A stretch of 64,000 bases of DNA from Mycolicibacterium sp. (GTDB lineage Bacteria; Actinomycetota; Actinomycetes; Mycobacteriales; Mycobacteriaceae). The position numbers were made by a program, and so were the translations under genes. Location: the NCBI GenBank assembly GCA_020637165.1, contig JACJWN010000005.1:310001-374000 (forward strand), read 5' to 3'. The notes beneath the pieces are model-generated. The model was not told where the DNA came from. It worked only from the letters and a program-made list of their open reading frames with translations, and did no database searches. Positions 39,800 through 48,932 of this stretch are shown in pieces. Each line of letters opens with the position of its first letter. The first letter of the stretch is position 1.

Positions 39800-42413
39800 T
39801 CAGCCCATGTACCGCATTCGCATCGACCTGGGATCACGCCACTCAACGGCGGCTACCGCTTCACCGAACTCGGCGACGCTCACGCCGGGCAGCAGGCGCA
39901 CCGACTTCTCGTCGATCCGCTGGCGCGGGTCGATGAGCCGGGGAAGCAAGGCTTCCAAGGTTCGGTTGGCGGCGGTGCCGGCCCAGGTCCACCAACGGCC
40001 GGCTGCTTCGTCGGGTAACCGCACGATGAGGCGGTCGGCGTCGGCGTTCTCGCCGTAGCTGGCGCGCAGGGCGGAGATGGTTGTCTTCGCGGGCGGCCCA
40101 ATCCTTTTGGAGCTCCTTGAACAGCGGGGAGCCGCGCAGGGGGACTTTGCCGAGTTTCTCGGCGAGTTCGGTGCTGCTGGCGAAGGCGTCCAGTCCGGGG
40201 GTGACTCCGAGCAGGAGTTCGGCGGCGTCGCGGCGGGTCGAGCCCCAGCCGTTCACCGTCGAGAGCAGCAGGGCGACGGCATCGTCGAGACGTATCAGGT
40301 CCGCGGCGCTGGCCGGGCGGCGCTTCTTTCCGAGGCGTTTGGCCCAGTCGCGGTAGCGGGTGGTGATCTCCTTGCGGATTTCCTTGGCCTCGCGGGCGAC
40401 CAGCCGGTTGAGCAGAGTGGAGTCCAAGGCCATCAGTTCGCCGACGGTGGCCACCTGGGCACCGGCCAGCGCCGACACCGCGCGCGGGGTGAGCCCGGCC
40501 GCGGCCAAGGACGTTGTGGCGGTGGCGTCGGCGGCGGCTTCGTCGCTGGCTTGCGGTGTGGGCGCGGGGGCGGTGGCGGTGAACGCCCGCTGCCATGCGC
40601 GCAGCATGTCCTCGGCGGTGTCGGGTCGTCTGGTTGCGTCGCGGGACAGCGCCGCGGTGAAGAACTCGATCATCGCCGCGGCGATCGTCGACTCGAACAG
40701 TCCCGGTTCCAGGGTGGCGTCGGCGTCGACGGTGGCCGGGTGGGCGCCGGGATCGGGCCCGTACTGCGGCGTCGTCCCGGTGGCCATCTCGAAGAGCACC
40801 ACCGCGGCGCCGTAGCGTTCGGCGGCGGTGTCGTACTGGCGCCGCTCGCCGGTGCCCAGGAACGGGTCCAGGTAGGGCGGGGTCCCGGCCTCGAGGTCCT
40901 TGGCGTCGACGCCGGCCATCGAGAAGTCGAACATCACCAGATGCGAGTCGGCACGCGGGTTGGATTGGAAGACCGCCAGATTCGACGGCTTGATGTCGCG
41001 GTGGGTGATGCCGTTGCGTTCCACTGCGATCAGCGCGGTGAGCAGGTCGATGCCCCAGCGTTGCAGGACGTCGATGGACAACCGGCTGCGGTTGTTGAGT
41101 TCCTCGGCCAGCGTGGTGCGCCCGGCGTACTTGAGCAGCAGCGCGGTGCGGCCTCCGACGTCGACAACGTCGTGCAGGGTCACGATCCGTTCGTCGTTCT
41201 CCAACCGGGCCAGCACTGTGGCCTCGGCGCGCAGCCGTTCGGCGGCCTCGTTGTCCTTGGATACTTTCAGGACTCGCTCGGCCGAGCCGACCTGACGATC
41301 CTCGACGAGGATTCCGACGGCGGTGGAACCCGCACCGAGGCGACGCTTGTAGAGGAACCGCCCGCCGTCCAGTTCGGCGCCTGGGCCGGCTTCCAAGGGG
41401 TCGGTGTCGGTGGAGACCTCCAGCACTGCGGTGCGGGCGTCCTCCAGGTTTTCCAGGAAGGTGGAGATGTCGGGCGTCCGGTCGGCCGGGCTCGGGTTGG
41501 TGGCCTCCAGCACCAGCTTTCTCAACGGGCTGCGGACTTGCGGGAGTTCGGCGGCCAAATCCAGGCCGCGGTCGCGGCGTAGCCGGTCCATCAGCTCACC
41601 GGGGGCGGTCGCGGGTAACTGGCCGCCGGTGAGGATGAAGAAGGCCAGCGCCCCCAGGCCGAAAACGTCGATCCGCACCGGCTCCTGCGGGCGCAGGCCT
41701 TCGGGGGCGGCGAAGAGCCGGGCCGTATCCCGGGGCGCTGAGGCCATCAAGGACAGCGAGCCCGAGGGGAGCCGGCTGACGGCGGTGTCGGGGTTGGCGG
41801 GCAGGATTCCGGCGCTGTCCCAGTCGGTGACCTGAGGCTCGAGTTGTTCGCCGCGTTCGCGGATGGCGATCGAACGGGGGTTCAGGCCGCGGTGCACCAC
41901 CCGGTTGCGGTGGGCGTAGTGGACGATCTCGGCGATGTCGGTGATGAGCTTCAGTTGGTCTTCGAGGGCCAGGGAATCCTTGTGCTCGGCCAGCCACAGA
42001 TCCAGCGGGGTGTCGCCCTTGGGTTGGGGGAAGGCCAGGCCGATGCCCAACTCCGGCTCGTTGACCAGATCCTCGGGGATCTGCAGGCCGTCGTGGCGCA
42101 GCCGCGACAGCAGATGGAACTCGCTGGTGACCGCCTGCTTTCTGGCTTGGCTGTCGGCGGACGGGGCGGATTGGCCCACGGTGTAGAAGCTCAGGATCCC
42201 GCGGTAGTGCTTGAGCTCGATCAGATACAGGGTGTCGCGGGCCAGGACCAGCAGGTCCACCTCATGCCAGCGGCCCCGGTTGTCGCGGAACTCGAAGTTG
42301 GCCCAGGCTCGGAACGGGGGTGCGTCGGGTAGGAGTGCCTTGACGATCTCCAGGCCCTGCTTCTCGTGGGCGAACTGCGACTCGGCAATCGTGACCCAGC
42401 GGCCGTCCTTCAC
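39800..42413 (-). pseudogene. pglW: PglW-like BREX/Pgl kinase, frameshifted and 3'-truncated
   Basis: From the ATG at 42413: NERD nuclease domain (1-120; HEVDLLV at 50-56, IELKHY), then a first kinase-like domain with dead motifs (HRGLNPRS at 174, DWD instead of DFG). A second kinase has HRDIKPSN (471-478) and DFS (496-498), followed by a helix-hairpin-helix region (about 645-700). The frame breaks near 40081-40090. In the original frame an Arg-rich tail runs to 39861; in the next frame the natural continuation (ALRASYGENADADRLIVR..., RWWTWAGTAANRTLEALL) runs to a stop at 39800. The usual further several hundred residues are gone. PglW is a Ser/Thr kinase of Pgl/type-2 BREX; pglX, pglZ and other partners are absent here. 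Confidence 0.75.
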
Positions 42414-42918
42414 CGTTGAGCCAGCCCCTTGCTGCTGTGTGCACAGTTAATTTACTGACCCCCCGGGCCGTCTTGGGCGGTATCGGGGTCAGTGTCTGGT
42501 CGAGTATGCAGGGGATATCCGACAATGCCGGGCTGGTTTTCCGTGTAGTGAGGGCGCAGATCGCGGGGGATACTTCAGGCGATTGCCGGGAGGCCTCACC
42601 AGTGGCGCCCATCTTTCAGGTGGGGGAGAGCGAATGGCCAAGGTGCGGCGCCCCTCAGGGGTCGGTACCACATTGTCCAGTCTTTTCGTGAACTGGCCGC
42701 TCCGCGGTTGCGAGTAGTTGCGGCCGACATCGGCCCCGGTCTGGGAGGCCTTTCGGCATCGCGTCGTCCGGTTCGCCGCAATTTCCTATGCCACTTCTGC
42801 GGTTTGCGGCACGTTCGGGGCCGGGCGAAGAAGTTTTCCGGCCTATCGACACCGCGATTGTCCCAACCGCATGGCATTGTATTGCCGCGGCAGGTTCTCA
42901 ACAGGAGGTCACAGGGGG
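42414..42918. other. 505-bp non-coding region between pglW remnant and GTPase gene, with inverted repeat 42456-42495
   Basis: The flanking genes diverge, so promoters for both should lie here. A perfect 9-bp inverted repeat ACTGACCCC (42456-42464) / GGGGTCAGT (42487-42495) lies just upstream of pglW, with a GC-rich partly self-complementary spacer, possibly an operator. AGGAGG at 42903-42908 precedes the GTPase ATG. No gene is recognised. Confidence 0.5.
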
Positions 42919-44052
42919 ATGGTCCAGTCGGTTGGCGATTCGTTCAAAGACCAGTTTGCCCGGCATTACAAGGACGCTGCCGAGAAGATCGGCCGATTCA
43001 ACCTGGCTATCTTCGGCAAGACCGGTGCAGGCAAGAGCACGCTTATCAACGCGATCTTTGGTGAGGCTGTTGCCAAGACAGGAATTGGCGAGCCGGTCAC
43101 TCAAGATGAGCACCTCTACATTCACAGGAGTGGGGCCCTGGGCCTGTTGGACACTCGTGGAGTCGAAATCGGAGACGATACGGAGACGATCATTGACGAT
43201 CTTCGTCGTGTTATCACTGAGCGGCGCTCCAAGCCGCTAAAGGAGCAAATCCATCTGGCGTGGTACTGCGTTCGCGCATCTGACCGAAGGTTCGAAGCCA
43301 CCGAGGCTGAGTTCATCATGAAGTTGGACAAACTTGGGCTACCGGTCATCTGCGTACTGACCCAGGTGCCTCGTAATAGCGCGGGTGGTTACCACCCAGA
43401 CGCCCTGCAACTCGCGGAAGCCATTGAGAAGCAGAAACTTCCGATCGTTGGCTCGAAAGTCATCATGACAATGGCGACCGCCGACGAATTTACGGGTCAC
43501 GCCCAGCACGGCTTGGAGAAACTGCTCGATGCGTCCTTTCGCGCTGCTCCAAGAGGGGTTGAGACAGCGCTAGCGGCCGCCCAGCAGATCGACATGGGGC
43601 GAAAGCGCAATGAGGCTATGGCTATCGCGGGTACTGCCTCGACGGCGGCCGCGGCGGCGGGCGCCGTCCCGATTCCCTTCTCTGACGCCTTCCTTCTGGT
43701 CCCCATCCAGCTAGGGATGATGGGCGGCATCGCCAACGTCTACGGAATTGATCTCGACAAAGCGACCATTGCGTCAGTTGCCGCCACGGCCGCCGCGACC
43801 AATGTCGGTAGATCTGCTGTGGGTGGCCTGCTGAAGTTGATCCCGGGCGTAGGGACGCTTGTCGGAGGAGCGATAAACGCGGCTTTTGCGAGCGGCTTCA
43901 CGATGGCCATGGGGGTCGCTTGGGCTCTGGTGTGCCAGAAACTCGCCGAGGGCGGTCTCCGGTTGGTCGATGGAGCCTTGGACGTCGACGCGATCAGGAG
44001 CGTCTTTGTGGGCGAATTCAAAGGTCAGGTCTCTAGGCGACTGAAGAAGTAG
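42919..44052 (+). CDS. Membrane-associated GTPase with DUF697-like C-terminus
   Basis: 377 residues from the ATG at 42919. G1 is GKTGAGKS (33-40), G3 is LLDTRG, and the G4 position reads LTQVPR rather than NKxD, so nucleotide specificity may be altered. Residues 225-345 are Ala/Gly-rich hydrophobic helices (TASTAAAAAGAVPIPFSDAF; LLKLIPGVGTLVGGAINAAF), typical of DUF697-type GTPases that insert in or press against membranes. Similar P-loop GTPases occur in stress and phage-defence islands. It converges with the HtrA-like gene, with 6 bp between stops. Function unknown. Confidence 0.78.
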   Translation: MVQSVGDSFKDQFARHYKDAAEKIGRFNLAIFGKTGAGKSTLINAIFGEAVAKTGIGEPVTQDEHLYIHRSGALGLLDTRGVEIGDDTETIIDDLRRVITERRSKPLKEQIHLAWYCVRASDRRFEATEAEFIMKLDKLGLPVICVLTQVPRNSAGGYHPDALQLAEAIEKQKLPIVGSKVIMTMATADEFTGHAQHGLEKLLDASFRAAPRGVETALAAAQQIDMGRKRNEAMAIAGTASTAAAAAGAVPIPFSDAFLLVPIQLGMMGGIANVYGIDLDKATIASVAATAAATNVGRSAVGGLLKLIPGVGTLVGGAINAAFASGFTMAMGVAWALVCQKLAEGGLRLVDGALDVDAIRSVFVGEFKGQVSRRLKK

Positions 44053-44058
44053 CCCTGG

Positions 44059-44982
44059 CTATCCGTCCGCTCCGTAGGTTCTCTTGCTGCGAGGCAAGCA
44101 TTCGAGGGTGACTTCGTTGCCGTCGCGTAGGACCACCGCCTTGACCTTCCGGTTGGCAATCTCTCTTCGGAGGATGCGTAACAGGTCATGTTGGCTCTCG
44201 ACTTGGCGGCCACCGATGGAGATCAAGACATCGCCCGGTTTGAACGGGCCGGCCGGATTTGCCCGCAGGGCGGTAACAACAAGAGCGTGAGGGCGGGATG
44301 CACCCCGAACCGCTCGTTTCGCGATCCTCACTCCCAGCGACGCGCGCTCGATGGCGCCGTAAGTAATCAGTTCGTCGACTATCTCTGCCACCGTCTCTGC
44401 CGGGATGGCGAACCCGATGCCGTCGGCGCCGTCGATCCCTGCCGTGTTGACGCCGATCACTCGGCCCTCGGTATTCACCAGAGGACCACCGGAATTTCCC
44501 GGATTGATCGCAGCATCGGTTTGGATAACGTCGAAGAGAGTGTGGGAATCGCCGGTCGGCAGTTCTCTTTTCAGGCCGCTGACAATGCCGATGCTGATGC
44601 TCTCTGGGAAGTGGCCAAGTGGACAACCGAAGGCGAAGCAGAGTTCGCCGAGCTTCGCTCCGGTCTCCGAAAGTGCTAGCGGAGAAACGGTTTGGGGGTC
44701 GATGCGCAAGACGGCAAGGTCGGTGAGCGCGTCGTGTCCGATGATTACGGCCGGCTGCGGGACGCCGCCAGGAAGCTGCACGTGGATCGGGTCTGTCAGG
44801 TCAGCAACGACGTGGTGGTTGGTCACCAAGTGTTCGGCGTCGTAGAGCCATGCCGATCCGCCGCCGTCCTCCAGAGCCCTCGTCTGGGCAGTCACGATCG
44901 CGGTCGATCTGACGGTCTTGTCAACCAAAGCGACGATCGCTTCGTTGAATTGACGAAGCAACGCCGACGCCACCTCAGGCAT
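44059..44982 (-). CDS. HtrA/DegP-like trypsin-fold protease with PDZ domain, cytoplasmic
   Basis: 307 residues from the ATG at 44982, overlapping the stop of the upstream YbjN-like gene. The catalytic triad is visible: His in VTNHHVV, Asp in LTDLAVLRID, Ser in NPGNSGGPLV. A C-terminal PDZ domain spans about 215-300 (FKPGDVLISIGG). There is no signal peptide or membrane helix, which is unusual for HtrA; it likely acts in the cytosol, perhaps as the effector of a two-gene unit with the YbjN-like protein. In-frame ATGs at 45000 and 45003 are alternatives. Confidence 0.82.
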   Translation of the reverse strand: MPEVASALLRQFNEAIVALVDKTVRSTAIVTAQTRALEDGGGSAWLYDAEHLVTNHHVVADLTDPIHVQLPGGVPQPAVIIGHDALTDLAVLRIDPQTVSPLALSETGAKLGELCFAFGCPLGHFPESISIGIVSGLKRELPTGDSHTLFDVIQTDAAINPGNSGGPLVNTEGRVIGVNTAGIDGADGIGFAIPAETVAEIVDELITYGAIERASLGVRIAKRAVRGASRPHALVVTALRANPAGPFKPGDVLISIGGRQVESQHDLLRILRREIANRKVKAVVLRDGNEVTLECLPRSKRTYGADG

Positions 44983-45502
44983 CGAATTCGTCCTCGTCAT
45001 CATCGAGCATCGTCTTGCCGCCAAAGCGCTTCTGCAGACGGGTGTCGTAGTGGTCGGCTATCTCGGCAATCAACTCGATGGTCGCCATCAGGTAATTGGG
45101 TGACAGTTCTCCTATGGCGAAGATGTCGGCGGCAAGGATGATTTGCCTACTGTCAGTATCGACGAAGGCCTTGGCAAGCGGCACCTGCGCGTTGATGGCG
45201 TTGAGGGCCTCGTACACTTCCGGCCGCATCGAGAAATCAGCCAGGAGTGGTGAGAAGATGTGGATGCGAGGACCGTCCTCCTCGCTCGTGCGCATGAACA
45301 CCACAGCGCTTCCGTAGGTGATCCACAGGTCGCCGTCTTCATCTCGTTCGAGGGCGGGAAGTTTCAGCTCCCGTTTCAAGGTGTCCACAAGCCAGGCATC
45401 CAGCTGCTTGCCGTTGGCAGGCTGATCGCCGGAGCCGAATATCCCCGCGACCCTGCCAAAAAACGAGAGTTGCCTGACTCTGATCGTCTTTGGATCCGGC
45501 AT
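44975..45502 (-). CDS. YbjN / type III secretion chaperone-fold protein
   Basis: 175 residues from the ATG at 45502. The pattern of an N-terminal helix, beta strands (DLWITYGSAVVFMRT; RIHIFSPLLADF), then AINAQVPLAKAFVDTDSRQIILAADIF matches the YbjN/CesT-like chaperone fold. The C-terminus is very acidic (DDDEDEFDA). These small proteins usually bind partner proteins. It overlaps the protease gene by 8 bp, so the two are co-translated. A role as specificity or inhibitory partner of the protease is inference. Confidence 0.7.
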   Translation of the reverse strand: MPDPKTIRVRQLSFFGRVAGIFGSGDQPANGKQLDAWLVDTLKRELKLPALERDEDGDLWITYGSAVVFMRTSEEDGPRIHIFSPLLADFSMRPEVYEALNAINAQVPLAKAFVDTDSRQIILAADIFAIGELSPNYLMATIELIAEIADHYDTRLQKRFGGKTMLDDDEDEFDA

Positions 45503-45975
45503 GAGAGGTGCCCCCGTCCAATCGTGACTCGAACCGAACTGCTCGAACCCTAGCGAATGCGATCCCACTCGGGGACTGTCTCAGCGGGCGGTCAGTGGTA
45601 GGTGTGTGTTGGGGCATGCCGCCGATATTCGACTGTGCTCGACCGGTGGCGGGGGTCCGTTGCGGAGCATCGGAAAACCTCCACCAAGGGAGGTGCCGGG
45701 CGCCCGGATCGGTGGGCGGATTGAATTCTGCCCCACGATCATCGCCTACGTGTCAGGGCGAGTTGTGTCCAATGGTCCATCGCTACCAGGTTGCGGTTCA
45801 AGATAGCGACCAACACAGCGATAACCGCTTCCTGGCCGGCCGTGGCCTGGGAGAGTAGCGAAATGGGCTTATCGCATCTCCGCTTGCAGGGGTCGCGCTC
45901 TGTTCCCTGATGCCGATGATTCCGGCACCAGCCGAGCCGCGCGTTTGAATTGGCTCAATCAAGCAGGGGGTCCCA
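45503..45975. other. 473-bp stretch without a recognisable gene
   Basis: It lies between the divergent YbjN-like gene and the zinc-ribbon gene. A small hairpin, ACCTCC (45677-45682) / GGAGGT (45689-45694), is the only structure I can point to. Open frames here are short and lack coding bias. Confidence 0.4.
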
Positions 45976-46329
45976 ATGGATTCAGCAGCTGAAATAGCTC
46001 TGAGCATCGCCATTGTCAGCGCATGGTTGGCGGGCTGGTGGGCATGCGGATTTTTCACCAGTCGCATCTTCAAACGTAAGAACCGAGACCCAGGCAAGGG
46101 ATGGGTTGTCGGTCTGATTTTTGGGATTTGGGGCGTCCTGTTCGCAACCCTATTGCGGCCGCGACTCCCGGAGGTCATGCGGACGGTTCAGTGTCCCCAC
46201 TGCCGCGCCTATCAGGACGTACCGGCGTGGGTCACCCTGCTGGACTGCAACCAGTGCGAACACGAGATCAAGGTGCCCCCGGATGAGATGTCAGGAACCC
46301 ACGGTCAGGCGGACTCTGCCGCAACGTAG
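45976..46329 (+). CDS. Small membrane protein with C-terminal zinc ribbon
   Basis: 117 residues. Two hydrophobic helices (about 8-27 and 42-60) with a basic loop between them (RIFKRKNRDPGKG) are followed by a zinc ribbon with two Cys pairs (QCPHCRAYQDVPAW and DCNQCEHEI, about 74-97). The ribbon should face the cytoplasm with the N-terminus. Such two-helix zinc-ribbon proteins are found in accessory loci without assigned function. It is the last gene before the kinase cluster. Confidence 0.7.
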   Translation: MDSAAEIALSIAIVSAWLAGWWACGFFTSRIFKRKNRDPGKGWVVGLIFGIWGVLFATLLRPRLPEVMRTVQCPHCRAYQDVPAWVTLLDCNQCEHEIKVPPDEMSGTHGQADSAAT

Positions 46330-46684
46330 GGGAACGCGCACCTCACCGAAGGCCCAACAGACTTCGTGTCCGATGGGCGGCGCCAGCTTCACTACACGAT
46401 CGGGCGCCAGATGATCCCGAACTTTGTCGGGAGGCAGGGAATCCCCTTCATGCGGCGCCTCACGGCTGAGGGAGGCGGTTCCTCACCAGTGCAGGCGGAT
46501 TCGATCCCGCGCTGCGAGCGCAGGACTTATCGGCACCGGCCGAGGCAAGTTCGCCGACCCTGTGAGCACGAGCCCGAGACAGTGGGCCGCGATCTTTGCG
46601 GCGAACCGAGATCTGTCGTGACAGGGCAGCTTCCGCTTTCCGGCGAGCTCGGCAAGCTGCTCGGTTGTCGGAATTGGCGCCGTT
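46330..46684. other. 355-bp stretch without a recognisable gene
   Basis: Overlapping short frames exist on both strands, but none has a supported start or family. A T-arm-like sequence at 46494-46510 has no accompanying tRNA arms. It contains the upstream region of the kinase-cyclophilin gene. Confidence 0.4.
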
Positions 46685-48862
46685 ATGATCCCGGCTGTGA
46701 TCTTGGCCGCGGGTGATGTCTTCGCCGGGTACACCATTGTGGGCCCATTGGGCTCCGGCGGTATGGGCGAGGTGTATCTGGCCCAGCATCCCCGTTTGCC
46801 TCGTCGGGATGCTTTGAAAATCCTGCGCCCAGATTTGTCGATGGACGGCGCGTTTCGTCGACGATTCGCCCGTGAGGCGGAGCTTGCTGCCGGGCTAACC
46901 CACCCCCGCGTCGTGATTGTCCATGATCGCGGGGAGTTCCATGGCCAACTGTGGATCGCTACCCAGTACATCGCGGGCACCGACGCCGGCCGGTTGCTGC
47001 GCCACCACCCGGCTGGCTTGTCCGCCGGTGACGCTGCCGCCATCATCGCCGCCGTCGCCGGCGCGCTGGATTACGCTCATGAGCGCGGCGTGCTTCACCG
47101 CGACATCAAACCGGCCAACATCCTGCTGTCGGAGCCCGATCACACCGGTCACCGTCACGTCTACCTGGCCGACTTCGGTATCGCCCGACCAATGGACGAG
47201 GCCAACGGCATCACCGCTACCAACACCACCTTGGGCACCTTCGCCTACTCCGCACCCGAGCAACTGATGGGTCACGACCTCGACGGCCGCGCTGACCAGT
47301 ACGCGCTGGCGGCCACCGCCTACCACCTGCTCGCCGGCACCCCGCCTTTCGCGGCCGCCTCCAACCAGGTCGCGGTCATCAGCCACCACCTCAGCGTCAC
47401 ACCGCCGCCGTTGAGTACGTATCGATCCGACTTGGCGGCACTGGACGACGTTCTTGCTCGTGGCCTGTCCAAAGACCCAGCCCAGCGCTATCCGGACTGC
47501 GCGGCGTTGGCGGCCGCTATCACCGATGTTGTCGCACGTACCCCCACCGCCTCTCCGCAGGCGTACACCCAACCCGCCACCCCGATCGTGGCCCCGTACG
47601 CACCGACACGACGTGCGGCCCCGACACCGCCTGTCGAGGCGCCCGAACCGCTGCGCGACGTCCAACCGATTGGCGCCGTGAAGACGCCGACACCGGCCCC
47701 TCCGAAGAAGGCCCCACCGACCCCCCCACCAGCCAAGAAGGCCGTTCTGCGGGAGCCCTCCCGCGAGGTCCCACCTCAAGATCCGGCTCCTCGTGGCGCA
47801 GCCAAACAGCGGCGATCCGGGCCACGGACCAAGGCTCAAGCCAGAGAGTTCACCGATTCTCCTGTATCGAAACCCGTCGGCGCACAGAAGTATTCGTCGC
47901 CTCAACAAGCTCCGGCGAGAATCGCTCGGCGAGATGCCAACGGCGACATCGTCCACGACGCCAACGGCGCGGTCGTCTACGACTTCTACGGCGGTAGCGG
48001 CGCCGTCGTCGACGACGTCGTCGGACGCACCGGTAACAGTGCTGCCGACCGCTTGGTGTCGGACGGCGGCAAGCTCACACCTGTCGGCAAGACGGTGACG
48101 TTTGGGTCGGTGGCCCTGACCCTTCTTGTTGTTCTGTTGTTGCTGAGCGAGTGCGGGACCGGGCAAGAATCCCCTTCCCGGCCGGCAACCAAGACTTCAT
48201 CGTCACCGATCTCCGCGCGCGGCGGTGAGGGCCAGCTTCCGGTGTTCGCGGCGCCGGCCGACTACGGCGCCAACTGCCAGTACCCGGCAGCCCAGCCTGC
48301 CGTCAACGAGGTCGATCCGCCGAAGTCGGGGAAGGTGCCCACCGATCCGGCGACCATCAGCGTCAGCATGTCGACCAACGAGGGCAATATCGGCCTGATC
48401 CTCAACAACGCCGAGGCGCCGTGCACGGTCAACAGCTTCGCCAGCCTGGCCCAGAAGGCGTTCTTCGACGACACCGTCTGCCACCGGCTGACCACCGCGG
48501 ACTCTCTGGGCGTGCTGCAGTGCGGCGACCCGAGCGGTGACGGCAAGGGCGGCCCGGGCTACCGGTTCGCCAACGAGTACCCGACCAACCAGTACGAGAA
48601 GGGTGATCCGGCGCTGCAGAAGGAAGTGCTCTACCCGCGCGGCACGTTGGCCATGGCCAACGCCGGCCCGGACACCAACGGCAGCCAGTTCTTCCTGGTC
48701 TACAAGGATTCCAAGTTGCCGCCGAACTACACGGTGTTCGGGACCATCGACGCCACCGGTCTGGCCACCCTGGACAAGATCGCCGAGGCCGGGGTCGCCG
48801 GAGGCGGCAAGGACGGCAAGCCGGCCACCGAGGTGAAGATCAAGTCGATCCGGCTGGACTAG
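46685..48862 (+). CDS. Transmembrane Ser/Thr protein kinase with extracellular cyclophilin domain
   Basis: 725 residues. The kinase domain covers about 10-275: Gly-rich loop [13 protein letters not shown]-Lys in [14 protein letters not shown] (138) and DFGIAR (164). A Pro/Lys/Ala-rich juxtamembrane region follows (about 290-460), then one membrane helix (about 470-487; [16 protein letters not shown]). A cyclophilin-type peptidyl-prolyl isomerase domain (about 555-725) has [34 protein letters not shown] and NYTVFG, including the active-site Arg-poor but Gln-Phe-Phe core. The cyclophilin resembles mycobacterial PpiB. The kinase is cytoplasmic and the cyclophilin external. ATG 46685; GTG 46697 is an alternative. 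Confidence 0.88.
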   Translation: MIPAVILAAGDVFAGYTIVGPLGSGGMGEVYLAQHPRLPRRDALKILRPDLSMDGAFRRRFAREAELAAGLTHPRVVIVHDRGEFHGQLWIATQYIAGTDAGRLLRHHPAGLSAGDAAAIIAAVAGALDYAHERGVLHRDIKPANILLSEPDHTGHRHVYLADFGIARPMDEANGITATNTTLGTFAYSAPEQLMGHDLDGRADQYALAATAYHLLAGTPPFAAASNQVAVISHHLSVTPPPLSTYRSDLAALDDVLARGLSKDPAQRYPDCAALAAAITDVVARTPTASPQAYTQPATPIVAPYAPTRRAAPTPPVEAPEPLRDVQPIGAVKTPTPAPPKKAPPTPPPAKKAVLREPSREVPPQDPAPRGAAKQRRSGPRTKAQAREFTDSPVSKPVGAQKYSSPQQAPARIARRDANGDIVHDANGAVVYDFYGGSGAVVDDVVGRTGNSAADRLVSDGGKLTPVGKTVTFGSVALTLLVVLLLLSECGTGQESPSRPATKTSSSPISARGGEGQLPVFAAPADYGANCQYPAAQPAVNEVDPPKSGKVPTDPATISVSMSTNEGNIGLILNNAEAPCTVNSFASLAQKAFFDDTVCHRLTTADSLGVLQCGDPSGDGKGGPGYRFANEYPTNQYEKGDPALQKEVLYPRGTLAMANAGPDTNGSQFFLVYKDSKLPPNYTVFGTIDATGLATLDKIAEAGVAGGGKDGKPATEVKIKSIRLD

Positions 48863-48932
48863 AACGACGGACCGGCCGGATCCGCGGCTAACGTGACCGG
48901 CCTGGCACGAAGCGCTCGGTAGGCTCTCGGCC

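Noticed and set aside
46494-46510. T-arm-like GGCGGATTCGATCCCGC as a tRNA or att remnant
   Set aside because: No matching acceptor, D or anticodon arm nearby, the stem does not pair properly, and it does not match the 3' end of the tRNA at 31645.
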